Shown here piece by piece: positions 1 through 8,146 of a stretch of 60,376 nucleotides of DNA (positions within the stretch are counted from its first letter, which is position 1; the number at the start of each line of letters is the position of its first letter). The stretch lies in contig JAQVCV010000023.1 of the NCBI GenBank assembly GCA_028689615.1, forward strand, positions 1-60,376, in the 5' to 3' direction. The position numbers were made by a program, and so were the translations under genes. Source of the stretch: Bacteroidales bacterium (GTDB lineage: Bacteria; Bacteroidota; Bacteroidia; Bacteroidales; TTA-H9). The notes under the pieces are model-generated. The model saw only the letters and a list, made by a program, of their open reading frames with translations. It was not told the DNA's origin and made no database searches.

Positions 1-1238
1 ACCTCACAGGGAGCACCAACCTTGAAGCCATGACCTACCACCTGGTTTCGGTACCGATTACCCCTGCATCATCCTCACTTTCGGAGTTGTTTACCGGGGC
101 TTATCTCTACGACTTCAACGTGGCATCTGACGACTGGCATGGTCTGGGTGGCTCCCTCACAACACCGCTCGACGAAACGCGCGGCTACATGGTTTATGTG
201 CCCGAGGCCAGCCACAATTACACCTTCACAGGCCCTATGAACGGCGGTGCCTTTACTGCATTAACGACTCATGGCGGATCAGGCAACAACCTCGTGCCCA
301 ATCCTTACCCATCGGCTATTGACTGGGGTGCAAGCTCCGGCTGGACAAAAACCAACGTGAACAATGCAGTTTACATCTGGCCTTCGGGAGGCAGCAACTA
401 TGCCAGCTATGTGGATGGCGTGGCCGCCAATGGGGGTTCGCGATACATTCCGGCAGGACAGGCTTTCTTTGTAAAAACATCTGCTTCATCGCCTGTGCTT
501 TCAATGACCAATGAGGTGCGCGTACACAGCAGTCAGGCCTTTTTCAAAGCTGGCGACGAACTGCCCGATGTGCTTCGTATCCTTGCTACTTCCAATGGCA
601 TGAGCGACGAGGCAGTGGTGCGTTTCACCAACCAGGCCACCCCCTTAGCCGATGGCGACTACGATGCCTGGAAGATGACCGGCACCGAAGGGGCTCCGCA
701 ACTCTCGACTCTGAGTTCCGACAACCAGCCCCTTGCCATCAACAGCCTGCCCTACATGGAAGAAGCATACGTGGTTCCGATGAATTTCGCTATGGCAGCC
801 AACGGATCGGTGGAACTGCTGTTCAACATCCAAAGCTTCGCCCCCGCCGTAACCATCCACCTGCGCGACGAGTTGGCCAACACCACCACCAACCTCCGCA
901 CCCAAAATCGTTACACCTTCCAGCATACGGACGGTGCTGCCGAGGCCAGGTTTAAGCTCCTCTTTGGAGGTGCCATCGGCACCGATGAACCCGTGGCTAA
1001 TCCCATCCGTCAGTGGATTACAGGCAATACCCTCTACATCAGTGCACCCGAACTAACCGGACAACAAGCCGTGGTGACGGTGTACAACCTTGTAGGACAG
1101 GCCCTCTGCCAGCATCAGGTTGTGTTGGGCGAACTCAACACCCTGGAGCTTCAAGCCACACCGGGTGCCGTGTTGGTAGAAACCAAAAGCGTGGACGGAA
1201 GCCGGGTGCTGACAACCAAAGGAATTATAATAAAATGA
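1..1238 (+). CDS. T9SS-sorted secreted protein, 3' part only (gene starts left of the window)
   Basis: The reading frame is open from the first base, and from base 1 to its stop it is identical to the end of the complete 528-residue protein encoded at 9550-11136. The true start therefore lies outside the window; the ATG at 30 is an internal methionine. The visible part holds beta-rich repeats of the kind found in Bacteroidota surface proteins, including an NPYPSAIDWG segment. It ends with a type A T9SS C-terminal sorting domain (GNTLYISAPELTGQQAVVTV near the start of the domain, KGIIIK at the end). Such domains route proteins through the outer membrane for surface attachment or release. A long hairpin follows the stop and two small genes follow that. 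The passenger function is unknown. The family call is firm, the ligand is not known. Confidence 0.85.
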   Translation, partial: LTGSTNLEAMTYHLVSVPITPASSSLSELFTGAYLYDFNVASDDWHGLGGSLTTPLDETRGYMVYVPEASHNYTFTGPMNGGAFTALTTHGGSGNNLVPNPYPSAIDWGASSGWTKTNVNNAVYIWPSGGSNYASYVDGVAANGGSRYIPAGQAFFVKTSASSPVLSMTNEVRVHSSQAFFKAGDELPDVLRILATSNGMSDEAVVRFTNQATPLADGDYDAWKMTGTEGAPQLSTLSSDNQPLAINSLPYMEEAYVVPMNFAMAANGSVELLFNIQSFAPAVTIHLRDELANTTTNLRTQNRYTFQHTDGAAEARFKLLFGGAIGTDEPVANPIRQWITGNTLYISAPELTGQQAVVTVYNLVGQALCQHQVVLGELNTLELQATPGAVLVETKSVDGSRVLTTKGIIIK

Positions 1239-1247
1239 TAATGATTG

Positions 1248-1288
1248 TTTTAAACCTGACAGGTCTCAAAGACCTGTCAGGTTTAAAA
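1248..1288. repeat. Post-stop hairpin repeat, copy 1
   Basis: This is a perfect inverted repeat with a stem of about 19 bp. The arm contains AAACCTGACAGGTCT, the loop is CAA, and the stem sits about ten bases after the stop codon of the T9SS gene. The same element occurs at 8084-8124, 11146-11186, 30458-30498 and 34524-34564, each time directly after a T9SS gene. A run of A residues rather than T follows, so it is not a typical intrinsic terminator. It may be a partial terminator, an mRNA 3'-end stabiliser or a REP-like dispersed repeat. Confidence 0.9.
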
Positions 1289-1299
1289 AACAAAAAAAA

Positions 1300-1341
1300 C
1301 CATATAAACCATATAAACCATATAAACCATATAAAACCATG
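1300..1341 (+). repeat. 9-bp tandem repeat in front of small gene
   Basis: Four consecutive CCATATAAA units run into the ATG of the next gene at 1339. The same four units occur at 11198-11238 and 34567-34605. One unit only precedes the gene at 30529. The array occupies the position of the ribosome binding site and leader. Confidence 0.88.
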
Positions 1342-1557
1342 AAAAAGAAACTCTTCGCCCTTGTTGCACTTCTGTTTGTAAGCACTTTGTTGTTGGCACA
1401 GGCACCTCCCACTCCTCCGGGCAACCCCGGTAGCGGAAACACGCCGGTTGGTGGCGGGGCTGCTCCGCTGGCTGGTGGGGTAGCATTGCTGGTGGGGCTG
1501 GCTGCCGGATATGGAGCCATGAAAATAGCCAATCAAAAGAAGGCCATCCCGCAATAA
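1339..1557 (+). CDS. Small PID-CTERM-like exported protein (72 aa)
   Basis: A 72-residue protein with an N-terminal signal peptide (MKKKLFALVALLF..., cleavage probably after LLAQA). A Pro/Gly-rich middle (PPTPPGNPGSGNTPVGGG) is followed by a hydrophobic glycine-rich segment, PLAGGVALLVGLAAGYG, and a short basic tail. This layout resembles the PID-CTERM sorting family of small Bacteroidota proteins, although the literal PID triad is replaced by PLA. Paralogues lie at 11237, 28058, 30529 and 34606, each in a T9SS surface-protein array. Function is unknown. The repeated pairing suggests a partner or anchor for the T9SS proteins, which is inference. Codons and start are unambiguous. Confidence 0.85.
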   Translation: MKKKLFALVALLFVSTLLLAQAPPTPPGNPGSGNTPVGGGAAPLAGGVALLVGLAAGYGAMKIANQKKAIPQ

Positions 1558-1568
1558 CGATTATCACA

Positions 1569-1706
1569 ATGATAAAAAATTTTGACAAGTTACTCTGGCA
1601 CATCCTTCACGACCGCGAAGCCATAAGCTCGGTAGCCGTCGGCCTCGTGGGGTTCATTGCGGGTATTTTGCTTGTCGTCAGGCTTGTACAACAAGTCTTA
1701 AGCTGA
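1569..1706 (+). CDS. Tiny single-span membrane protein (45 aa)
   Basis: An ATG at 1569, eleven bases after the preceding stop, opens a 45-codon frame. The product starts with a charged segment (MIKNFDKLLWHILHDREAIS) and then has one hydrophobic span, VAVGLVGFIAGILLVVRLV. Support that it is real comes from a homologous 43-residue frame at 34824-34955 with the same layout (charged start, then GFIGLAAAIMIVVRLLG), also directly after a PID-CTERM-like gene. An identical copy lies at 11467-11604. Function is unknown; it may be an inner-membrane partner of the small exported protein. Confidence 0.7.
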   Translation: MIKNFDKLLWHILHDREAISSVAVGLVGFIAGILLVVRLVQQVLS

Positions 1707-1732
1707 CTGTCATAGAATTGGGTTTTCTCACA

Positions 1733-1766
1733 GGAGCCGTTGCCTTCGGGTGCGGCTCCTTTTTTT
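1733..1766 (+). terminator. Intrinsic terminator after small-gene pair
   Basis: The GGAGCCG arm (1733-1739) pairs with CGGCTCC (1753-1759) around a TTCG-containing loop and is followed by seven T residues. It closes the plus-strand operon and lies between it and the convergent regulator gene. Confidence 0.88.
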
Positions 1767-1787
1767 CGGGAGATGAAGAGGCAGACA

Positions 1788-3542
1788 TCATTCCTCGTCA
1801 ACAAAGCTGGCTGTTTGATGATCCCATCGGTGGTAATTGGCGATGAAAAACGAAGGGACTACCCCGGTGTTTTTTTTAAATGCTGCGCTAAACACGTTTC
1901 GATTGGCAAATCCCGAGCTGCTGGCCAGTGCTTCGATAGTATGGTCAGTTGCATAACCCGACAGTATCAGGCTGATAGCCTCTTTGATGCGATAGTCGTT
2001 GACAAATCCGGGGAAATTGGTTTTCAAATGGTTGTTGATGGCTTTCGACAAATACGTGCGGTTGGTTGAGAGTTCGCGAGCTACATCAAGAATGGAGAGC
2101 CCGGTATTGAGGTAGAGCTTTTTCGCCACCATCACCTCAGTCAATCTGCTTATCAGTTCTTCAGGACTCTGCAGATCGTTGTCTTCATCCGATTCATCGG
2201 TTATTGGTTCAGTTTTTCGCACCGACAAATCCTTCCGTGTCGAAGTATCCTCCTGGTATTTCAGTGCTTTCCTTACCAATTCGAGCTTAGCTTTGTATAG
2301 TTTTCGGGCAAAAACGGAAACAATAATCAACACTGACAGAACAACAAAAACAATTATCCACAAAAGCTGAACCTGCCACTTCGTTTCTTTTAGCTCTTCC
2401 TGCGATTGCTGATGGTTTCGGTCGGCCAGAATAACCATAGACCTGACCAGATGTTCGCGGGCTTTCATCGAATCGGTGAGTTGGACATAGTGCTGACTGG
2501 CCGCCAGAGCCATCGGATAGTTGCCTAATTGCTGATAGACTTGAGATACTAACCTGTAAACATCGGGTATGAACCGTCCCCCTTTATTCTGTAAAGAATC
2601 GAGAGAGAGTCCTCCCGTAAGCACCTGAAGTGCTGACTCCGGCTGGTTACGGAACAGAAAAAGCCTCCCTCTCAGAAACTGGCATTCCGCTTGCACGTCG
2701 GTATGTATCAGGCGTTTAGGTATTGAGTCAACCAACAGCAGCCATTGTTCCGCTTTTTGAACCTCCCCGGCATCGAGGGCAGTTTGAGCCAGTTTGAGCA
2801 TGGTATAGGCCATAGTATTGTTCTTATAAGACACTGTCAGGTGAAGGCGAGCCATTTCCAACGAACGTGTGAACCATTGAGCAGCAAGAGGGTAGTTATG
2901 CTCCTTCAGAGCTATTTGACCCAGGTTGTTCATAAGCACATAGGGGCGGTAATGATCCCAGACACCCTCCTGTTCGTACTGTAGCAACAATTCCGAATAA
3001 ATATCTTCAGCCTGGTCGTAGAGCCCTGCATGATAATAAATATCGCCCAAAGTGTTTGTAATGTTGCGATAACCTTCTCCATCACCATCGCCCCTGGCCA
3101 TGTCGCGGTAGCTTAATATGTAGAACATGGCGGAGTCGAATTGCTTCCACTCCATGAAATACAAGCTGCGGTTGTGTTGCACAAAATTCATTTCCGTTTT
3201 TCGGCCATATTTTTCCGCCAAATGGAATGCCTTGTTAAACAACTGAGGTTGTTGAGGATTGGCATGTACAGCTCTGAACACGAGCGATCGGACATGGGCA
3301 AGCTCATCAAACCGAGCAGTAAAATCAAACATTTTGTCGGCCCAATCCATTTTATCTTTCTGATTTCCATCGCCACTAAGTGTATCATAGAACACGGCGA
3401 CAGCATGGCGAAGTGCCTCCTTATCAAGTGTCATTAAATGCTCAAAGGGTGATGTGGACAAGGTATCGGATGCTGAACCTCGACACACAACACATGAAAG
3501 GAAAAAAACAACGGCCCATTTATAAATCCTCACAATCAACAA
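1788..3542 (-). CDS. Membrane-anchored TPR / AraC-type HTH regulator (584 aa)
   Basis: The product begins with a signal or anchor sequence, continues with tetratricopeptide-like helical repeats (about residues 60-370), and has one membrane span near residues 390-412 (LLWIIVFVVLSVLIIVSVFA). A charged linker leads to a C-terminal AraC-family helix-turn-helix (about 485-570), including ILDVARELSTNRTYLSKAIN and GFANRNVFSAAFKKNTG. The expected topology is periplasmic TPR sensor and cytoplasmic DNA-binding domain. It is transcribed divergently from the LamG/lectin T9SS gene at 3655 and two paralogues flank the second surface array, so local control of surface-protein genes is likely but inferred. 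A -7 box lies 38 bases upstream of its start. Confidence 0.88.
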   Translation of the reverse strand: MLIVRIYKWAVVFFLSCVVCRGSASDTLSTSPFEHLMTLDKEALRHAVAVFYDTLSGDGNQKDKMDWADKMFDFTARFDELAHVRSLVFRAVHANPQQPQLFNKAFHLAEKYGRKTEMNFVQHNRSLYFMEWKQFDSAMFYILSYRDMARGDGDGEGYRNITNTLGDIYYHAGLYDQAEDIYSELLLQYEQEGVWDHYRPYVLMNNLGQIALKEHNYPLAAQWFTRSLEMARLHLTVSYKNNTMAYTMLKLAQTALDAGEVQKAEQWLLLVDSIPKRLIHTDVQAECQFLRGRLFLFRNQPESALQVLTGGLSLDSLQNKGGRFIPDVYRLVSQVYQQLGNYPMALAASQHYVQLTDSMKAREHLVRSMVILADRNHQQSQEELKETKWQVQLLWIIVFVVLSVLIIVSVFARKLYKAKLELVRKALKYQEDTSTRKDLSVRKTEPITDESDEDNDLQSPEELISRLTEVMVAKKLYLNTGLSILDVARELSTNRTYLSKAINNHLKTNFPGFVNDYRIKEAISLILSGYATDHTIEALASSSGFANRNVFSAAFKKNTGVVPSFFIANYHRWDHQTASFVDEE

Positions 3543-3579
3543 CTTACAAAAATATTTTGATAAAATTTACCAATCAGAG

Positions 3580-3587
3580 CAAAGATA
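3580..3587 (-). promoter_or_regulatory. Bacteroidota -7 promoter box (TATCTTTG)
   Basis: An exact TAnnTTTG match on the minus strand, 38 bases upstream of the regulator start at 3542. This leaves a leader of roughly 30 bases. It lies in the 112-bp divergent intergenic region shared with the T9SS gene at 3655. Confidence 0.65.
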
Positions 3588-3654
3588 GCAATGTTTCATG
3601 ATAATTCAGCCTCAATTTTCTATAAATTGGAACAATAAAAAACTGTATAGAATT

Positions 3655-6600
3655 ATGAGACCACGATTGATTACCGTTTTCGTACTGGCTGCCTTGTTAG
3701 GCTGGCTGGGGGGCAAGTCGCAAAACAACACCCTTTCAATGGATGGGACGAACGACCAAGTAACCATTTCAGGCCTGAGCATCAACGGTTTTTCCGGGAT
3801 AACCTTTGAAGCCTGGGTTTATCCCCGATCCTTCAACCTACAAGCAACAGATGATTACATCTCGAATATAGTGGCTGATGAAAACACGGGAGCACTGCTA
3901 AGAATTGGCGATAACGACCCCTGGGGATTGAAGACCAATGATGTTGCACAATTTGTAGTGATTACAAGTTCGGGTCTCAAAAAGTGCAACGGCACAACAC
4001 AACTCCCCGCCAACCAATGGCATCATCTGGCCGGGACTTACGATGGAACCTCGGTAAAACTCTATGTCAACGGCGTTCTGGAACGCACAGAGGCCCACAC
4101 AGGCACCCTAAGCACCACCACTTCGGAGATATGGCTGGGCGGAGCCGCAACTGCCAGATTCCTGGATGGCTTGCTCGATGAGGTGAGAATCTGGAGCGGT
4201 GCCCGTACTGAATCGGAAATCAGGAAAAATATGTACCGCGAATTGCCCTATCCGGCAGGAGAAAGCAACCTTGTGGCTTACTATAAACTAAACTCAACAA
4301 GCGGGACAACCGCCACCGACTCTAAAGGAAGTTACAACGGCACACTCACCAACATGTCGGGCAACGAGTGGGAAACCTCTTCAGCATTGTTTGGACCTAA
4401 AAACCTGCTTGATTTTGATGGCACAAACGACTACGTAAACATCAGCAACCTGCACGTAAGCGGATCGACAATAACCGTTGAGGCATGGGTGTATTTGCGT
4501 GAATTTGGACACCCATCCTTGGATGCCAACATAGCTAACCTCCTGAAAGGGGGCGACGAAAATATTGTACTTCGCATTGGCGATGGGGGACAGCCCAACA
4601 ACATGCCTCAATGGGTTGTAAAAATCAACAACGACCACAAACGACTCAACGCCAATGCCCGTATCAGCCTCAACACATGGTATCACCTTGCAGGTGTTTA
4701 CGACGGGCAGGAAATGAAGCTCTACATCAACGGGAAACTCGACAAATCGCAATCGCAAACAGGAACTCTGACTACTACAGCCCAATCCTTTGGCTTAGGT
4801 GGAATTGATCGCTACCTCAACGGCCAGATGGACGAGATTAGAATTTGGAACGACGCTCGAACTGCCGAAGAGATTCGCGAAAACATGTGCAAAACACTTA
4901 CCGGCAACGAGGAAAACCTTGTAGCCTATTACTCATGCGATAATTCAAGAGGAAACACCTTACCCGACTTATCAGGAAATGGCAACAATGGAACTCTGAC
5001 CAATATGGATGGCAACACCGATTGGGTTGCCTCATCGGCCTACAACACCTGGCTTAACACCTCATCTTCTTCATGGACTACAGCGTCGAATTGGAGTCGT
5101 GGCAGCGCACCGGTTTCTTCTGATAATGTGGGTGTTTACAGCTATACAGGAGGAGCCAATGCTACCCTAAGCGGATCCCCAACTGTTGACAATTTGGTCC
5201 TGGGGGCATCTTCTTCGATAACTTTATCATCTGGTATTGCTATAAACGGAAACCTAATCCCGGAAAGCGATATGGATTTAAACGGCCAAACCATTACAAT
5301 GGGCAGCTCCGCCTATTTGATTGAAGAAGACGCTCGAATTTATGGCACAAGCGGCCAGTTACAAACAACAAGAAATCTTTCCAATATCAATGAAAACGTA
5401 GCCGGCCTCGGCACTGAAATTAGCACATCGGCCAATATGGGCAGTACGACCATTACGCGCACACATGCAGCCAACTCCAGCCCGGCAAGTATCAAAAGGA
5501 GGTACAATATCGCACCCACAAACAACTCAGGATTAAATGCAACACTGGTTTTCCATTATAACGATAACGAATTAAACGGTTTGGCCGCTTCATCCCTGGA
5601 GTTATACCGCTCTACCGACGGGGGTACAAACTGGGCGGATATGAACGGCAGCATCAACACTTTCCACAATACCATAACGCTCGGTGGCATTGATGCGTTC
5701 TCTTTATGGACAGCCATGGAAGCGGAAGATGTGAACCCGCCAATCCTGGAAACACAAAATCCTGTTCATGCCTATGTGCAAAATGCTGCTGCAATTACTG
5801 TCGCTCCATACGCCACAGTTACCACCGCAAACAATATCGAAAACGCCACAGTTTCCATCTCTCCGATAGTGTCAGGAGATGTTCTGTCCGTGAGCAATTT
5901 ACCTGAAGAATTATCATCAAGCTGGGACAATTCCACAAAAATCCTCAGCATCAGCGGAACAGGCTCTGCTACTGATTACCAAACGGCTTTGCGCAATGTG
6001 AAATTTGAAACCTCCTCCATCACAGAAGATACCCGTACGATTGATTTTATACTGGGAGCAGGCGTTGGTTTAATGATTGACGGGGAACAGCATTTTTATG
6101 AAGTTATTGATATGGGAGTAGGGAATACAATCACATGGAATGATGCTCGTTCAGCAGCACTAGCAAAACGCTTTGGCCTTGCTCAGGGCTATCTGGCAAC
6201 AGTAACTTCACAGAATGAAAATGACTATCTCGCAGAAAAAGTCAGTGCTGACACATGGATTGGCGCTGCTGATTCGGAAATTGAAGGAATTTGGAGATGG
6301 ATTGACGGCCCGGAGGCAGGAACACAATTTTGGAAAGGCGATTTAAACGCTGGCACGAGTTCTACTACTAATTATGGATCATTAATACCTGGTGAGTATG
6401 CCCATTGGTGGACTAACGAACCGAACAATGCATTTGGAAGCACTGGCGAAGATTGCGCACATATGTATGGCAGCAACAGCGGCCAACCAGGCTATTGGAA
6501 TGATTATTACAATGCTCATGGGGTTGTACGGTATTATATCGTTGAATACGGCGGCGATGGCAGTGAATTTACTACCATTGACTATGCCACTGTGGTCGTA

Positions 6601-8034
6601 AATGGTGTCAGTTGGACAGGCTCCGCTAATTCCGATTGGGCAACCCCCGGGAACTGGAACAACAATTCTGTTCCGGGAAGCACCGATGATATCAACATTC
6701 CTGCTACCGCCAATGACCCGGTAATATCCTCGGGCACAGGCGCAAATTGCAAAAACCTGAGCGTTAGCCCCGGTGCCACCCTCACCGTGGAATCCGGCGG
6801 TTCGCTCATCACCAACGGAACCATCACCAACAACGGAACCATCAACGTGAGACGCTCAATCAGCAACGGGCAATGGCACTTGATTTCCTCACCCACAACC
6901 ATTGCTACTGCCAACACATTCATCGGAAAATATTTGCAATCGTGGAATGAAGTCTCTCACTCCTGGGTAGAAATAACAGAACCCGGCACCAACCTCGATG
7001 CTGCAACTGGGTACCTCTTATGGGGAACCGGTTCGGGAAACACCACTTACACTTTCAGCGGAACACCCTTCACCGGCAATCAAAGCAAATCGCTCACTTA
7101 TACCGATAATGGTTCCGGAAACAAAGGCGCCAACCTCGTGGGCAACCCCTACCCCTCATCCATCGACTGGGATTTGCTCCGAGGAACCTATGGGGCAGTT
7201 TATTATCTCGACAACGGAAATTACATCTCGTGGAACAATGAAGGCAGCGGATCACGCTATATACCGCCTATGCAAGGTTTCTTCGTGGTTACAGAGGCAA
7301 ACGGCACTCTCAGCCTCACCAACGCTCACCGCACCCACACCGGTGCCACCGGCTTCTACAAGCAGTCCACGGCCTCCGACATGGTGGTGCTCGAAACCGT
7401 GAGCCCTGATGGCTATTCCGACAAACTTTACCTTAGGTTCGACCAGGAGGCACAGCCTGGTTTCGAGTTGCCCCGCGATGCATGGAAGCTCCCCTCGTTT
7501 GCCGATGGGGTGAGCCAGATCTGGTCGGTTGATCCCGATGGGGGGCGCCTCTCCATTGATGTGCGTCCCGCCACCGAAACGATCCCCGTGGGCTTCTCCA
7601 ACACCGCCAACGGAACCTATTCCATAGGTGTGGCTCAGTGGGGCAACCAGCCAGCCCTCTACCTCGAAGACACCCAAACTGGCACCATCCACAACTTCGC
7701 CAACGGTGACTACTCCTTCAACTACACCCTCACCGACAACCTCAACCGCTTCAAACTGCTGTTTGGCGCAATCGGAACCCCCGAAACCACCAAAGCACCC
7801 ATCCGCCAGTGGATTGCGGGCAATACCCTCTACATCAGTGCTCCCGAACTAACCGGCCAACAAGCCGTGGTGACGGTGTATAGCCTCACCGGACAGGCCT
7901 TGCAACGCCACCGGATCACCTTTGCAGAAATCACTTCACTGGAGTTGCAAAATACACCAGGCACCGTGTTGGTGGAAACCAAAAGCGGCGACGGAAGCCG
8001 GGTGCTGACAACCAAAGGAATTACAATAAAATGA
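3655..8034 (+). CDS. Large T9SS surface protein with two LamG domains and a C-type lectin domain
   Basis: The ATG at 3655 is preferred to one at 3598 because it places a signal peptide (MRPRLITVFVLAALLGWLGG) at the N-terminus. The mature protein of about 1459 residues has two LamG/concanavalin-type domains (about 27-232 and 250-455; WYHLAGVYDG and DEIRIWNDAR motifs) and a beta-rich region. A cadherin-like segment near 700-800 comes next, then a C-type lectin domain (about 806-968; ends GEDCAHMY...WND). The linker cassette LTVESGGSLITNGTITNNGT (about 1042) and a T9SS type A tail ending KGITIK close the protein. These suggest glycan or polymer binding at the cell surface. The last 970 or so bases are nearly identical to those of the gene at 28289. 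Confidence 0.9.
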   Translation: MRPRLITVFVLAALLGWLGGKSQNNTLSMDGTNDQVTISGLSINGFSGITFEAWVYPRSFNLQATDDYISNIVADENTGALLRIGDNDPWGLKTNDVAQFVVITSSGLKKCNGTTQLPANQWHHLAGTYDGTSVKLYVNGVLERTEAHTGTLSTTTSEIWLGGAATARFLDGLLDEVRIWSGARTESEIRKNMYRELPYPAGESNLVAYYKLNSTSGTTATDSKGSYNGTLTNMSGNEWETSSALFGPKNLLDFDGTNDYVNISNLHVSGSTITVEAWVYLREFGHPSLDANIANLLKGGDENIVLRIGDGGQPNNMPQWVVKINNDHKRLNANARISLNTWYHLAGVYDGQEMKLYINGKLDKSQSQTGTLTTTAQSFGLGGIDRYLNGQMDEIRIWNDARTAEEIRENMCKTLTGNEENLVAYYSCDNSRGNTLPDLSGNGNNGTLTNMDGNTDWVASSAYNTWLNTSSSSWTTASNWSRGSAPVSSDNVGVYSYTGGANATLSGSPTVDNLVLGASSSITLSSGIAINGNLIPESDMDLNGQTITMGSSAYLIEEDARIYGTSGQLQTTRNLSNINENVAGLGTEISTSANMGSTTITRTHAANSSPASIKRRYNIAPTNNSGLNATLVFHYNDNELNGLAASSLELYRSTDGGTNWADMNGSINTFHNTITLGGIDAFSLWTAMEAEDVNPPILETQNPVHAYVQNAAAITVAPYATVTTANNIENATVSISPIVSGDVLSVSNLPEELSSSWDNSTKILSISGTGSATDYQTALRNVKFETSSITEDTRTIDFILGAGVGLMIDGEQHFYEVIDMGVGNTITWNDARSAALAKRFGLAQGYLATVTSQNENDYLAEKVSADTWIGAADSEIEGIWRWIDGPEAGTQFWKGDLNAGTSSTTNYGSLIPGEYAHWWTNEPNNAFGSTGEDCAHMYGSNSGQPGYWNDYYNAHGVVRYYIVEYGGDGSEFTTIDYATVVVNGVSWTGSANSDWATPGNWNNNSVPGSTDDINIPATANDPVISSGTGANCKNLSVSPGATLTVESGGSLITNGTITNNGTINVRRSISNGQWHLISSPTTIATANTFIGKYLQSWNEVSHSWVEITEPGTNLDAATGYLLWGTGSGNTTYTFSGTPFTGNQSKSLTYTDNGSGNKGANLVGNPYPSSIDWDLLRGTYGAVYYLDNGNYISWNNEGSGSRYIPPMQGFFVVTEANGTLSLTNAHRTHTGATGFYKQSTASDMVVLETVSPDGYSDKLYLRFDQEAQPGFELPRDAWKLPSFADGVSQIWSVDPDGGRLSIDVRPATETIPVGFSNTANGTYSIGVAQWGNQPALYLEDTQTGTIHNFANGDYSFNYTLTDNLNRFKLLFGAIGTPETTKAPIRQWIAGNTLYISAPELTGQQAVVTVYSLTGQALQRHRITFAEITSLELQNTPGTVLVETKSGDGSRVLTTKGITIK
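6775..6846 (+). repeat. Shared linker DNA cassette, copy 1
   Basis: About 72 bases encoding LTVESGGSLITNGTITNNGT recur almost unchanged at 29179-29250 and 33243-33314, including at synonymous positions. The flanking protein sequence differs between the three genes. Confidence 0.88.
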
Positions 8035-8083
8035 TAATGAATATTTTAAACCTGACAGACTATTGATCCCATGATAATGAACC

Positions 8084-8124
8084 TTTTAAACCTGACAGGT
8101 CTTTGAGACCTGTCAGGTTTAAAA
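8084..8124. repeat. Post-stop hairpin repeat, copy 2, with a half copy upstream
   Basis: The arm ...CCTGACAGGTCT pairs perfectly with its complement around a TTG loop. A truncated half copy (TTTTAAACCTGACAG) stands at 8044-8058, as though the segment after the stop codon had been partly duplicated. Here the hairpin is followed by the tail-fibre-like gene rather than a PID-CTERM-like gene. Confidence 0.88.
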
Positions 8125-8146
8125 AACAAAAAAAACCATTAATATT

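Larger units (their letters stand above)
1..1766. repeat. Long direct repeat, copy 1 (cut by window edge)
   Basis: Bases 1-1714 match 9899-11612 with no difference that I could find, at a constant offset of 9898. After four mismatches within a six-base block, identity resumes and runs through the terminator to about 1766. The repeat spans the T9SS gene end, the hairpin, the 9-bp repeats, both small genes and the terminator. The left limit is outside the window. Confidence 0.93.

Noticed and set aside
1300..1341. 9-bp repeats considered as a CRISPR array
   Set aside because: The units are contiguous with no spacers and far too short.
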